Shown here: positions 10,195 through 20,309 of the stretch, piece by piece
Numbering within the stretch: the first letter of the stretch is position 1
Layout: the number at the start of each line of letters is the position of its first letter
Program-made: the position numbers and the translations under genes
Origin: Bolinopsis microptera
Lineage: Eukaryota; Ctenophora; Tentaculata; Lobata; Bolinopsidae
NCBI RefSeq assembly: GCF_026151205.1
Contig: NC_087081.1
Location: 10,231,113 to 10,295,112, forward strand
Length of the DNA stretch: 64,000 bases
Reading direction: 5' to 3'
Notes under the pieces: model-generated
Database searches by the model: none
What the model was told of the DNA's origin: nothing
What the model saw: only the letters and a program-made list of their open reading frames with translations

Positions 10195-10746
10195 ACTGTG
10201 TGGTCAATGGTATCAAACGCTCCACTCAAGTCGAGAATTACAACTATAACAATATTCCCAGCTTCAATTTCTTTGTTAAGATCATCACACATTTTAAAAG
10301 TAATGTTTCACAGCTGTGATTAGGGAGGTATCCAGATTGGACTTCTGGGTAAAGGCTATGATTCGTGAGATGGACATTGAGCTGGTTTAGTGCAATTCTC
10401 TCTAGGATCTTGGAGAAGGCAGAGATGTTAGAGACTAGTCGATAGTTACTAAGAATATCAACATCAGCATTTTCTTCTTTAACGTCGGCTTGATGACAGC
10501 TTTCTTCATATCTGAGGGAAAGATTCCAGTCTTCAAGGATGAGTTCAAGACGTGGAGTAAAAAAGGTGTCAGTCCAGCAACACATTTTTAAAGAAAAATG
10601 CTGGGATTGGATTCAAGCAGCAGAACTTGTTGGACGTCTTTGAGACCAGGTCTTTGAGTTCATCAGCTGTTATCTCAGAGAAATTATTAAAAATGCAGTC
10701 TTTATTATCTTTGTTAATAGTTAATTGAAAATCGCTGTAAACTTTG
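10195..10746 (-). pseudogene. jockey/CR1-type reverse-transcriptase relic
   Basis: Read on the minus strand, frames joined by frameshifts give typical LINE RT signatures: SEITADELKDLV, NYRLVSNISAFSKILERI, QSGYLPNHSCETLL and, further 3', DLSGAFDTIDHT. The fingers and first palm motif are present, while the catalytic FADD box is not. It is a short, frameshifted fragment. Its right edge abuts a piece of a TSP1 exon at about 10,747-10,768, so it appears to have interrupted or replaced part of an upstream copy of the receptor module described at 20.6 kb. Confidence 0.7.
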
Positions 10747-10768
10747 TTTCTCAGTTGATGGAGGGTAT
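10747..10768 (+). pseudogene. remnant of a TSP1 exon start
   Basis: The stretch TTTCTCAG(T/G)TGATGGAGG followed by GTATAGTGAATTC matches the acceptor and first codons (GDGGYSEF) of the TSP1 exons at 20,646 and 25,363, then diverges abruptly. It indicates that an additional TSP1 module once lay upstream of the first SRCR exon. Confidence 0.55.
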
Positions 10769-11250
10769 AGTGAATTCTTAAATACAACAGATACGAAATA
10801 TGACCGGATTTGATGAGCATATCAAAGGTCATTTTCGTCAAATGGGTTATCCTGTATTTAATATTTCATGCTTAAAGCATCAGAGATACCCGATTTTTAA
10901 AAACCATTTTTTACTAGGCTACCTCGGTCCTGCATTTCAGTGTAAATTTAGTAACCCCGAATTGGATTATAAAATAACCAATGGTTCTGAGCAACAAAAC
11001 TTCTAATAAAGCTGACAATATACCCAACTCAGATGTTGCACCGACTACTGAAACTGGTATCTCATGGTTCCGAATCGTTGATGAAAATGGAAACGATCTT
11101 CCGGAGGATGAAAAAGGTCTGTTGCTTTACAAGGGTGGAACAGTGTGTGACGATTATTTTGATTATAATGCCGCACATACGGTTTGTAAAGAAATAGGAT
11201 TTCCTGGCGCACAAAATTGGGAAAAGGGAGACTATTTTAGCTTACAGGAT

Positions 11251-11675
11251 AGTAGTATACATAATAGCCCCGATACCCCACCTAAAAATGAGCCACCTGA
11301 TTTTGTGTATAATTACGTAATTTAACCCTAATTAGTGGTGATTTTTGCTAATCATAATTGTTAATTGTATACACTAACCCTAATTAGGAGTGTTTATTCC
11401 TCATTAACATTTTGCTAATTTGGGGAGACCATACTATTACACTGAGGCTAACCCTAGATAACAATTATGTAGTGTGTACTGTAACTTGAACACTGTGTAT
11501 GTTGCATGAGAATTGAGAAACTATATACAATAGTTATTGTCAGAAGCTTTTAGCCACACCTGTTCATACTATATAGAGGAGCAAGTACTGGAGCAGCATT
11601 GTGCACATCTAATTACAACCCTTATATGTCTATTAATAGAAAAGTCATTATTTGTAACATGGGAGTATCACGTGA
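11251..11675 (+). repeat. left terminal inverted repeat of the PolB element
   Basis: About 425 bp, starting AGTAGTATACATAATAGCCC. It matches the reverse complement of 19,885-20,309 nearly base for base in the outer 270 bp and more loosely inside (small substitutions and indels). The outer part holds several AACCCTAATTAG-like motifs. Homology fades after gggagtatcacgtgag. Confidence 0.85.
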
Positions 11676-12029
11676 GTTCTATGCTGTTCTTTAGTGCTAT
11701 CTTGTGACAAACATGTGGGCCATTAGACACTCTACAAGGATTTATTGTCATATTTCATGAGAGTTTGAAACAAGGAAAGAGTTATTTTAGAGTATTTAAG
11801 CTTTAGATGTTTTAAATGAGTAAATTCAAACTTTATTTTAAATGCTGCGTCCATTGTGAAATTATCAGTGAGAGCTTAGTGGGACCTGGTTTCTTAGCGA
11901 AGCCAGGTGTCACGCCTTTTGGGTGTAGCAGTTGTTCCCTTCCGAACACTCTGCTGCACATTGTGCACTATGTACATTGTACAACGTACATTTGCACAGC
12001 TCTCCAAAATTTTACACAGCATTTAAATT

Positions 12030-12430
12030 AATGTTCTTCTGTTCAAGTTACAATTGTCTAGTTCTTGAAAGTTTTATGTTGATTAGTAGTTGACTTGCCA
12101 TGCTCATTGATCATTTTGTTGTGTAGTCACTTGCCAACTTTCTTTCCAGTTGTGTTCTTTTGTTCAAATTACAATTGTGTAGTTCATTTTCTAGATTTTT
12201 TTTTTGCTTGTTGTTGATTAGTTGTTGTCTTGCTTTGCTCATTGATCAATTTCTTTTTTTTTTATGTGAGTAGTAACTTGCCAATTTTATTTTCCAGTCG
12301 TGTTCTTTTGTTCAAATTTCAATTATGTAGTTCATTTTCTTGAAAGTTTTTTAGTTTTTGTTGATTAGTAGTTGTTTCGTCTTTATTTTCTGATTTTGTG
12401 TAGTTACTTGCTAACTTTCTTTTCAGTTGT
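12030..12430 (+). repeat. three tandem copies of a ~130-bp T-rich unit
   Basis: Each unit starts GTTCTT(C/T)TGTTCAA, contains GTTGATTAGTAGTTG and ends in a CTTTCTTTCCAGTTGT-like segment. It lies between the left TIR and the PolB gene, where no gene is seen (11,676-13,078). Confidence 0.7.
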
Positions 12431-13078
12431 GTGATGCACATATTTTATCTTTGTCTTGTTTTCACTGTGTGCTAAAGTCTATGTAGTTACGACACTATTT
12501 CTTTATTCTTGTTCGCAATTGTTTTTTTTTCTTCAGTGCTACCGTTTACCAGGTCTTTATTAGCATTGTTATTTATAGCATAATATACTGAATCCTCCTT
12601 CTTGTAAAATTGTAATAGGAATTGATACAAAGTAAACTGCTCACTTGTCATGTTTTCCTATTTATGTTTTGAATAACTTTTAATATCACACGGTAGGGAA
12701 TGACTATGATGGATCGATTGAGATAAATCTTGTCAGTGTTGACGAAATATTAATAACGAATCCTCTGAGAACAATAATCAGAAATTCATCCTATATAATT
12801 GAAACCAGGTTGACATTTAATAACATAGTAACATAATCCGTAGGTCTATCAGGTAAAAGAGTCAATCCCACTACTGGAGACACTTTTGAATCTTCTTTTT
12901 TTTAAAATCACTTTTAAATTTTACTTTACTCAACTGAATTACTTAACCTAAAAAATGTTGCTTAGAAACCAACCACCAGAAAGTTTTTAAAAATAAAAAT
13001 AAAGAGGGGGAAAAGACACGTCGATCCGGTAAAGCAGATTAGCTGTTTTTGATTACCAGGTGAGAATGTCTATGACTC

Positions 13079-13086
13079 TATAAAAG
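13079..13086 (+). promoter_or_regulatory. TATA box upstream of PolB
   Basis: TATAAAAG lies 106 bp upstream of the PolB start codon in the only well-formed TATA context of the region. Confidence 0.5.
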
Positions 13087-13191
13087 CTTTACAGACTTAT
13101 CATTTTGTAAACATTTGTGGTAACTAAACCTTGTCGCTAAAATAATATATTTGTGTACACCCCCAGATTTACCTGTTTGTAAAAAGAAACC

Positions 13192-16100
13192 ATGAAAAGA
13201 CAGGCTGGGACCTCTCATCATAGTGATGACAAGCACAGGATCCTGGAATGTCCAACTTGTTACAAGTGTTTTCGTTCCAATAACCTTGGCAGACATTTAA
13301 AGACCCACAATTCATCTAAAGAATGTAGATTCTGTAAGAAGATGATTCGTACAGATGTCATGCTGAGACATGAGACATTGTGTAAAGATAAAATAGACGA
13401 GACTCTTTGCAATCGTCGGGACTGCTCTTGGCTGGAAACTCACCTAAAGTGTAGCTCAGTTTCTGGTTGTTTTAAAATCTTTGAACTTAATGTACAGCAC
13501 AGCCTTGATTATGATGAAATTATTTCCAACGTCATAAAAGCTGCTGAGCCTTTCTGTAGGGATCTACTAAGTATTCATCCAATCAAGGCTCAGATAGTTC
13601 TTGATCTTGAATTCTTCCACGATTCCTACGAAGGGAGAGAGTACGCCAGCAAGATTTTTAGATCTATTGTGGAACCTCTGCTATTTGGTGACAACCTTGA
13701 AAAGTTCTTGGACAGGGCTCAAACCTATCTGAAAGCACAAATTGAGTTGTATGAGCGACTTGGCTCTGGTTGGCAGTTCAGCAAGCTTAAGAATACCTGG
13801 ATTGAGGTCAGCAAATACCGACCTTTATCTGGAGCTGGAACTGTCGACATTCCAAAGCTTGTCAAGAACATGAAGTCCGTACTCAACATCACTTCCAAAG
13901 ATAATAAGTGCTTCCTATACTGCCTACTGGCTAAACTCCATCCAGTTAAAGTCCACCCTGAAAGACACACTAAATACTTGAAGTATTTAGATGGAATTAA
14001 TTTAGGAGATCTAGCTTTTCCAATCAAGATATCTGATATAGGAAAAGTTGAGACCCTCAACGATCTATCCATCTCAGTCTTTGAATGGACCAAAGATGAT
14101 GATTCTGTAATTCCTTTACACCATGGCTCCGGAGTAGGAAGACATATTGATCTTCTGTACATAAGAGATGAGTTTACTGGTCACTATCTGCTGATAAAGA
14201 AATTCAACGCCTTTATGCGTCACCGTAGCAAATACCATCACTCTATGCACTTTTGTCGACAATGTATGCATGGTTTTACAACCGCTGATGGACTGTCTAA
14301 TCACTCTGAATTATGTCATCAGGGTGTAAATCAAATAACGAAAATTCCTGAGCCAGGAACAGTGACTGAGTTTACAGCCACGTACAAGATGGACAAGAAG
14401 TTATTTGCGGTCTACTTTGATTTTGAATGTCTAACGGTACCAGTAGATGAAGCTGGAGATAAACATGGGAAGACCACAAAATATCAGCAGCATGTTCCTT
14501 GTAGTTTCTGTATTGTCACAAAATCAGAGTTTGCTGATTATGAAGCAGAAACTATCGTGTACAGTGATAGCGACCCGAGTAAGCTGATTGAGAAGTTTCT
14601 GGAGGAACTTGACAGGGTATATGAAGAAATGATAGATTGCTACGAAACCCATCAGTATCCTATACACATGACAGCCAAAGATGAGGATGCTTTTATTTCA
14701 TCTACTCACTGTTTCATGTGTAAGAAAGAGCTAGACTGGGAATCCGAAAAGAATTACCCTGTCAGAGACCACGACCACGGCAAAAAGAAAAATAATTTTC
14801 GAGGAGCTGCCTGTAACTACTGCAATATCAACTTCTTTAACAGGACCAAGAAAATCCCTGCATTCTGTCATAATCTAAAATCATATGACATGAACCTGTT
14901 TCTATTGGATTTAATCAAGTCGTCTGGAAGAATTAATGTCATCCCTGAAAATTTAGAAAAATTCAAGGCTATTTTCACGGAACAGTTTACTTTCTTGGAT
15001 AGCTTTTCATTTTTGTCGTCTTCTCTTGAAAGGTTGGCAGATGATCTTAAGACATCAGACATAAACGCTTTCAAGCGACTTAAAGCTGAGTTTCCTACTG
15101 GTTACAAGTCCTTGACAAACAAGGGTGTCTACTTCTACGATTATGCTTCTTCATTCTCAGTTCTCAGTCAGACTGAATTCCCTCCCAAGGGCGCTTTTTA
15201 CAACAAGCTGAAAGATGAGGGAATCTCAGATAGAGATTACGAAAGAGCAAAATTGGTCTATACCGAGTTTAGCTGTAAGAACTTGCAGGACTACATGGAA
15301 GTGTACGTTAAGACAGATGCAATTTTGCTCTGCGATATCTTTGAACACTTCCGAGAACTTTGTTCTCGTTATTACGAGCTTGATCCATGCCACTACGTGA
15401 GCCTACCTGGATTCACTTGGGATGCTATGCTCAAAATGACTCAAGTCAAGATAGAACTCATCTCAGATATTGACATGTACACGTTTGTTGAGCGAAACAT
15501 TCGTGGTGGAGTGTGTACCATCAATCACCGACACTTTATTGCTAATAATCAGTATCTAGATGACTTCAACCCGAACGAAAAGTCATCATTTATACATTAT
15601 GTGGATGCAAACAATCTATACGGAGCATCAATGTCACATCCTTTGCCGATAGGAAATTTTCGATGGTGTGAAGATATTGAGAACTTGAACATCATGGAAT
15701 TAGATCCTGATGGTGACACATGCTACATATTGGAAGTTGATCTAAATTATCCTGAAAACCTACACGTCAGTCACTCCGACTATCCCTTGGCAGTTGAGAG
15801 AAAGGTGGTCCTAGAAAGTCAGCTGTCGGACTTTAATAGAAGCTTCCTGAAAAAAATGAACAAAAAGTTTCTACCCACCACTAAACTCTGTCCAGACTTG
15901 ACTAACAAGGTTAAGTATGTCCTATCACTGAGGAATTTACAGCTCTGTATTAGTGAAGGACTGGTGTTAGAAAGAATTCACAAAGTTTTGATGGCGAATC
16001 AAACGTGTTTCTTGAAGCTATACATTGAGTTTAATTCAAAGAAGCGCTTGGAATCCAAATCTAAGTTCTCGTCAGATTTCTTCAAACTCTGTAACAACGC

Positions 16101-16920
16101 AATTTATGGAAAGTTCATCGAGGACATAAGGAAAAGAACCAATGTTTCTTTAGTAAAAGGTGAGCGAAAAGCTCAAAAGATCATTGCTAAACCGCAGTAC
16201 CAGGGATTCCGAGTTTTGGACTCGGAAGTCACCATGGTCCAGACATTAAAGAAAGTTGTCCATCTAAACAAACCAATTGCCTGTGGGTTTATTGTCCTGG
16301 AAAACGCCAAGTGTATCATGGGAGAATTCTGGTACAAAGTGCTCAAACCTCGCTATGGTGATAACTTGAAGCTCCTTTTAAGTGATACTGATAGTTTTAT
16401 CTACAGCATCTATACTGTTGATGGCTATCAAGACCTTTACAACATGCGTGAACACATGGACTTGGCCTCTTATAGGAAAGGGACTCCTCTGGAAAAGTTT
16501 CTGGATACAATCAATAAGAAAGTGCCAGGAAAGTTTTCAGACGAAAAACCAACTGAGATCCTTAAGGAGGTGGTGGCCCTAAAACCAAAAATGTATTCTG
16601 TCCTAACTCAAGTTCTCATATGTTCAAAGGTTAATGAAGATAACCACTCATGCTCCAGCTCTTGTAGAATAGGACATACTGCAATTGCTAAAGGAATATC
16701 AAAAGCAGCAAAGAAGAAAATATCGCACGAAGACTATCGCCAAGTATTAAGTTCAGGAACTGTAACAATGTCAGAAAATAAGTCAATCCGCTCATTTAAT
16801 AGAACCCTTTACTCAATTAATGTAAGAAAACAAGCATTATCATCATTTGATGACAAGAAGTTCATACTAGAAAACGGTATTGACACTTTAAGTTATGGAC
16901 ATTTTAAATTGAAAGCATGA
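13192..16920 (+). CDS. protein-primed type B DNA polymerase (Polinton-like PolB)
   Basis: A single uninterrupted 1242-codon frame. The N-terminus has two or three Cys/His zinc-binding motifs (CPTCYKCF at about 20-27, CRFCKKM at about 46). The 3'-5' exonuclease domain shows the D-x-E motif (DFE, residues 410-412) and an ExoII motif ending in D566. An HNH / endonuclease VII-like zinc motif (HCFMC at 506-510, VRDHDHG at 524-530, then CNYCN) lies between them. The polymerase domain has motif A DANNLYG (805-811), motif B KLCNNAIYGK (965-974) and motif C SDTDS (1064-1068), with a KPKMY motif near 1127. All catalytic residues are intact, so the enzyme looks functional. Homologues replicate Polintons and related animal DNA viruses by protein priming. 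No introns are needed, and the intact frame argues for recent insertion or selection. The start ATG follows a TATA box and gives the complete zinc-finger region. Confidence 0.93.
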   Translation: MKRQAGTSHHSDDKHRILECPTCYKCFRSNNLGRHLKTHNSSKECRFCKKMIRTDVMLRHETLCKDKIDETLCNRRDCSWLETHLKCSSVSGCFKIFELNVQHSLDYDEIISNVIKAAEPFCRDLLSIHPIKAQIVLDLEFFHDSYEGREYASKIFRSIVEPLLFGDNLEKFLDRAQTYLKAQIELYERLGSGWQFSKLKNTWIEVSKYRPLSGAGTVDIPKLVKNMKSVLNITSKDNKCFLYCLLAKLHPVKVHPERHTKYLKYLDGINLGDLAFPIKISDIGKVETLNDLSISVFEWTKDDDSVIPLHHGSGVGRHIDLLYIRDEFTGHYLLIKKFNAFMRHRSKYHHSMHFCRQCMHGFTTADGLSNHSELCHQGVNQITKIPEPGTVTEFTATYKMDKKLFAVYFDFECLTVPVDEAGDKHGKTTKYQQHVPCSFCIVTKSEFADYEAETIVYSDSDPSKLIEKFLEELDRVYEEMIDCYETHQYPIHMTAKDEDAFISSTHCFMCKKELDWESEKNYPVRDHDHGKKKNNFRGAACNYCNINFFNRTKKIPAFCHNLKSYDMNLFLLDLIKSSGRINVIPENLEKFKAIFTEQFTFLDSFSFLSSSLERLADDLKTSDINAFKRLKAEFPTGYKSLTNKGVYFYDYASSFSVLSQTEFPPKGAFYNKLKDEGISDRDYERAKLVYTEFSCKNLQDYMEVYVKTDAILLCDIFEHFRELCSRYYELDPCHYVSLPGFTWDAMLKMTQVKIELISDIDMYTFVERNIRGGVCTINHRHFIANNQYLDDFNPNEKSSFIHYVDANNLYGASMSHPLPIGNFRWCEDIENLNIMELDPDGDTCYILEVDLNYPENLHVSHSDYPLAVERKVVLESQLSDFNRSFLKKMNKKFLPTTKLCPDLTNKVKYVLSLRNLQLCISEGLVLERIHKVLMANQTCFLKLYIEFNSKKRLESKSKFSSDFFKLCNNAIYGKFIEDIRKRTNVSLVKGERKAQKIIAKPQYQGFRVLDSEVTMVQTLKKVVHLNKPIACGFIVLENAKCIMGEFWYKVLKPRYGDNLKLLLSDTDSFIYSIYTVDGYQDLYNMREHMDLASYRKGTPLEKFLDTINKKVPGKFSDEKPTEILKEVVALKPKMYSVLTQVLICSKVNEDNHSCSSSCRIGHTAIAKGISKAAKKKISHEDYRQVLSSGTVTMSENKSIRSFNRTLYSINVRKQALSSFDDKKFILENGIDTLSYGHFKLKA

Positions 16921-17780
16921 TTTCATCTTACTCTCAAAAACTGTAAAACTGTAATATATGGAATAGACTTAATCTTATTTTATATTTTCCAAAACTGTAA
17001 AACTTTAGTGAATACTGAAATGAGTTTAAGTTAAATGAACATAACTAATTAATTTGGGTATCATTTTTTTCTTCTGTTAGATGCATCATTTTAATGCTAT
17101 GTAGTAATTTAGAATTTGAGCGAATACCGAAATAACTTTTAATTAAATTTATTAATTTTAATATTTTGATTTATTTAGCGAATACCAAAATATTTGAAGC
17201 CATCATACTGATTGTAGTTTATAGTATATTTTCATCTAAATGCATTTATATTATGTAATATATTTTTTTCCTTCCTTCTCGAAGACAGAGTCATCAATGT
17301 TTTGAAAATAAAGTAAAACAGAATAAATTTGATTGAGGAATTCACAGCACAATCCTTTTTTTTATTTATTTGTATTAATGATCACTTTTATTTTGTGTCT
17401 AACCATTATGTATTTCATTGTGTTCGTGCACCGGGACAACATGCTATGGTGAATAGGCAAAGATTAAAATGAAAATATGATACAGTTGGAGGCATCTTCA
17501 TTTAGAAAGGATTTACCGAACAAATTCTTTTGATAGCTTTTGTAACTTTTGATAGGAAAGGAACAAATGAACTGTGTTTTTTTTTTGAGAGTTTGTAAAG
17601 GGAGTGATACAACCTGTTTGAAAATTTATCCCCGTTTGATGCAAGACTTAGGCTGTATACTATTCAATTGGTTGGGGTCATTGTCAACAAGTGCTTAGCA
17701 ATAGCGAATAAATCTGTTAGTCAATCCAAGTATTCAGTCAAAAATTGTCTTGCATGCTGTAATTCAGATTTTAATTCGTG
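16921..17780. other. non-coding spacer inside the PolB element
   Basis: AT-rich DNA after the PolB stop. AATAAA at about 17,307 is a candidate polyadenylation signal for PolB. Short repeats of aaaactgtaaaact and gcgaataccaaaat type occur, and no open frame is convincing. Confidence 0.45.
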
Positions 17781-18100
17781 ATATGGGTGATATCACCGGG
17801 TGATACGGGTGATATCACCGGGTGATATGAGTGATATCACCGGGTGATATGGGTGATATCACTGGGTTTATGGTTTTTGCATCTATATTGTGAATTATCT
17901 ATATGTTTTAACGGGTGATATCACCGGGTGATACGGGTGATATCACCGGGTGATATGAGTGATATCACCGGGTGATATGGGTGATATCACCGGGTGATAT
18001 GGGTGATATCACTGATATCACCGGGTGATATGGGTGATATCACCGGGTTTATGGTTTTTGCATCTATATTGTGGAATTATCTATATGTTTTACTTATTTG
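17781..18100. repeat. palindromic iteron array (GTGATATCAC) in two blocks
   Basis: The 10-bp palindrome GTGATATCAC recurs ten times, mostly in a 22-bp unit GTGATATCACCGGGTGATAY plus two bases. It is arranged in two direct blocks (about 17,786-17,867 and 17,913-18,048). Each block ends in the same tail (GGGTTTATGGTTTTTGCATC, then a TATATTGTG...TATCTATATGTTTT segment). The array sits between the convergent 3' ends of the two element genes. Dense palindromic iterons suggest a binding array for an element-encoded protein, or a replication or termination site. Confidence 0.8.
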
Positions 18101-18310
18101 CAAATTGAAATTGATTTATGAAGTTTGTTTAGTCTTTTGCGTATTTCATGACAATATTAATAAAAGAAATAGTTTTTTTTTTTTTAAATACTAAAAAGAA
18201 TTGAATATATCGAATAACTTTTAAAAAATCCCTCACTACAATATTTTTAAATTAATACGTAATTCTAAATTTTAAAAAAAAGAAAGAAAAGTCGAATATT
18301 GAGTAATCAA

Positions 18311-19231
18311 TTATCCATAGTCCCTTTCTTCAATGTCTGAATTATCACTAGTATAATATTCTGTCTGAGTCTCATCAGCTGAATTTTCTTCCTCTATTTC
18401 GTCGCTTGAACCTTCTGAATCATCGTTTTCAGTTTGACCTGTAGTCTCATAATTTTGAGATTCTTCGTTTTCGTCCGATTCATCTTCATTTTCAAAATTA
18501 GGTTTTTGCTCAAACGAGACAGAAGTAAAAGCTTTTTGTAGAGCAAAGAAATGTTTGTGCACGATTTCTTGAGCCTCTTCAAATGAAGCATCATATATTC
18601 GTCGCAACAGGTTTTCTATTTCAGGACTATGATCAAAATTGTCAAGAAGTATAAGAACTCCATTCTTTAGAGCTACTATTTGTTTCTGGATTGCTCCCAC
18701 GTCATTGCTTTGGAATAATTGCTGAACGTTGGTTGCATCCTCCACTGTTTTGACAAACGATTGATCCATTTCATCTTCACAAGATTGCTCTAATCTTTTT
18801 ATTTTTCTTTCAAGATCTCCTATTCGTTCAGATTGTCTTTTAGTCTCCCACTTTATCTCATTGGTGTTGTCGTGATTGTAATTCATTGGTGTAGGAAGAT
18901 CATCACGTTTACTATACTCCAGCGAGAATATCTTAGCATCCAATTCCCTCAATTTGTCCTCTTGTTTGTCGTTTCTTTGTTGTACAATTTTCATGAGATC
19001 TTTCAATTCACGTAGAGCTAATGAAACTGATGTCTCACTTGTTACAGAGACTGATTCAATATCACTATTGATAGACAAATTATCAAGATTTCTGCAGTCT
19101 TTATTAACTGAACGTGTGTCAGAATGAAATTTGTATTTGTGTGACGCCAAGCTTCGTGAAGTTTTAAAAGACTTGTAACAATGGTTACATTTGTGGGAGT
19201 ACACCATCTTTGACATAGCGTTACTAGTCAA
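18311..19231 (-). CDS. C2H2 zinc-finger, coiled-coil protein of the PolB element
   Basis: A 306-residue intronless ORF. Residues 15-36 form one classic C2H2 finger (CNHCYKSFKTSRSLASHKYK...H, spacing C-x2-C-x12-H-x4-H). Residues about 80-160 are charged and heptad-like (LRELKDLM, LRELDAKIFSLE, RIGDLERKIKRLEQS) and probably form a coiled coil. The last 60 residues are strongly acidic (Glu/Asp/Ser-rich, ending in a SDIEERDYG tail). No match to Polinton integrase, ATPase, protease or capsid folds is visible. Its gene converges on PolB across the palindromic iteron array, so a sequence-specific DNA-binding, oligomerising role on that array is a reasonable guess, not shown. It has its own TATA box 34 bp before the ATG. 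Confidence 0.8.
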   Translation of the reverse strand: MTSNAMSKMVYSHKCNHCYKSFKTSRSLASHKYKFHSDTRSVNKDCRNLDNLSINSDIESVSVTSETSVSLALRELKDLMKIVQQRNDKQEDKLRELDAKIFSLEYSKRDDLPTPMNYNHDNTNEIKWETKRQSERIGDLERKIKRLEQSCEDEMDQSFVKTVEDATNVQQLFQSNDVGAIQKQIVALKNGVLILLDNFDHSPEIENLLRRIYDASFEEAQEIVHKHFFALQKAFTSVSFEQKPNFENEDESDENEESQNYETTGQTENDDSEGSSDEIEEENSADETQTEYYTSDNSDIEERDYG

Positions 19232-19264
19232 ACGTGAAGTGACTTAAACTGTATAGAGTCTCCC

Positions 19265-19272
19265 TTTATATA
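19265..19272 (-). promoter_or_regulatory. TATA box of the zinc-finger gene
   Basis: TATATAAA on the minus strand lies 34 bp upstream of the ATG at 19,231. With the usual 25-30 bp TATA-to-start distance, the 5' leader would be only a few bases. Confidence 0.55.
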
Positions 19273-19884
19273 GGACGTTTTTTGTTTTGTTTTACGCGAT
19301 GTCACAAAAGTTAATAAGCTCTAAAAAACAATGAAGCGTATCGTAGCGCGTTAATTAGGAAATGATCCTGTTTATGAGTTCCTTATATAGCCGATTTATT
19401 GGGGGTTGAGAAATTTACTGTTTTAGTGATCTTAACACATTATTTAAAATAATGTTCACTCATATTAACACGATTGATTAATTTGCTGCTCTCCTATACT
19501 GCATGCTGTGTACTATGTCATACTGTTGACACACAATAATAATAATTCATTCGGTCAGATGTGTCAAATTGATCGATAAGATATTTCAAGTGTAACTCAT
19601 CAAAACTGGCTGATTCTTTTGTCACATCAACAGGTGTTGTGACTTTGAGTATCCATACAGATGCAATCATGGGTCAGTATTCAACTTAATCCTGATCCAG
19701 AAAATCGAGCTTTAGGTTAAACAATTGCACCTTGTATACTTTCCTCGGATCCAGGTTTGGGTATTAACTTCTCTCTTAGGTCACGGTCTGACAACTTAGA
19801 AATATCCCCAAAGGTCAACATCAGTCCTTATTAGAAAGCTAAAAGGTAATAAGAAAAAACTTTCTGTGTGTCACAAGTTAACAC
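19273..19884. other. non-coding part of the PolB element inside the right TIR
   Basis: No gene. AT-rich DNA between the zinc-finger promoter and the right terminal inverted repeat. Confidence 0.4.
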
Positions 19885-20309
19885 TTACATGATACTCCCG
19901 TATTACAAATAATGACTTTTCCATTAGAAAGTATATAAAGGTTGTGATTAGATGTGCAAAATGCTCCCCCAGCACTTGCTCCTTTATATAATATGAACAG
20001 GTGTGCTTGAAAGCTTCTGACAATAACTATTGTATATAGTTTCTCAATTCTCATGCAACATACGCAGTGTTCAAGTTACAGTACACACTACATAATTGTT
20101 ATCTAGGGTTAGCCTCAGTGTAATAGTATGGTCTCCCCAAATTAGCAAAATGTTAATGAGGAATAAACACTCCTAATTAGGGTTAGTGTATACAATTAAC
20201 AATTAGGATTAGCAAAAATCACCACTAATTAGGGTTAAATTACGTAATTATACACAAAATCAGGTGGCTCATTTTTAGGTGGGGTATCGGGGCTATTATG
20301 TATACTACT
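19885..20309 (-). repeat. right terminal inverted repeat of the PolB element
   Basis: Inverted counterpart of 11,251-11,675. The outermost bases are GTATACTACT, followed by the target duplication CAGGAT (20,310-20,315). Confidence 0.85.

Larger units (their letters stand above)
11251..20309. mobile_element. 9.06-kb Polinton-like PolB element with 425-bp TIRs and 6-bp TSD
   Basis: The element begins AGTAGTATAC and ends GTATACTACT, with long imperfect terminal inverted repeats (11,251-11,675 and 19,885-20,309). It is flanked by CAGGAT (11,245-11,250 and 20,310-20,315). A 5'-AG start, long TIRs, a 6-bp duplication and a protein-primed type B DNA polymerase are Polinton/Maverick hallmarks. It carries only two recognisable genes, convergent: PolB (13,192-16,920, +) and a C2H2/coiled-coil protein (18,311-19,231, -). 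No retroviral-type integrase, packaging ATPase, protease or capsid gene is seen, and 9 kb is well below the usual 15-20 kb. It is either a deletion derivative mobilised in trans or a distinct minimal lineage. Confidence 0.88.

Noticed and set aside
13725-14162. 145-codon minus-strand frame within PolB
   Set aside because: Shadow of the PolB frame, with no family features.
17781-18100. CRISPR-like repeats
   Set aside because: Spacing sequence is itself repeated and the core is palindromic; it is an iteron-type array inside a transposon.
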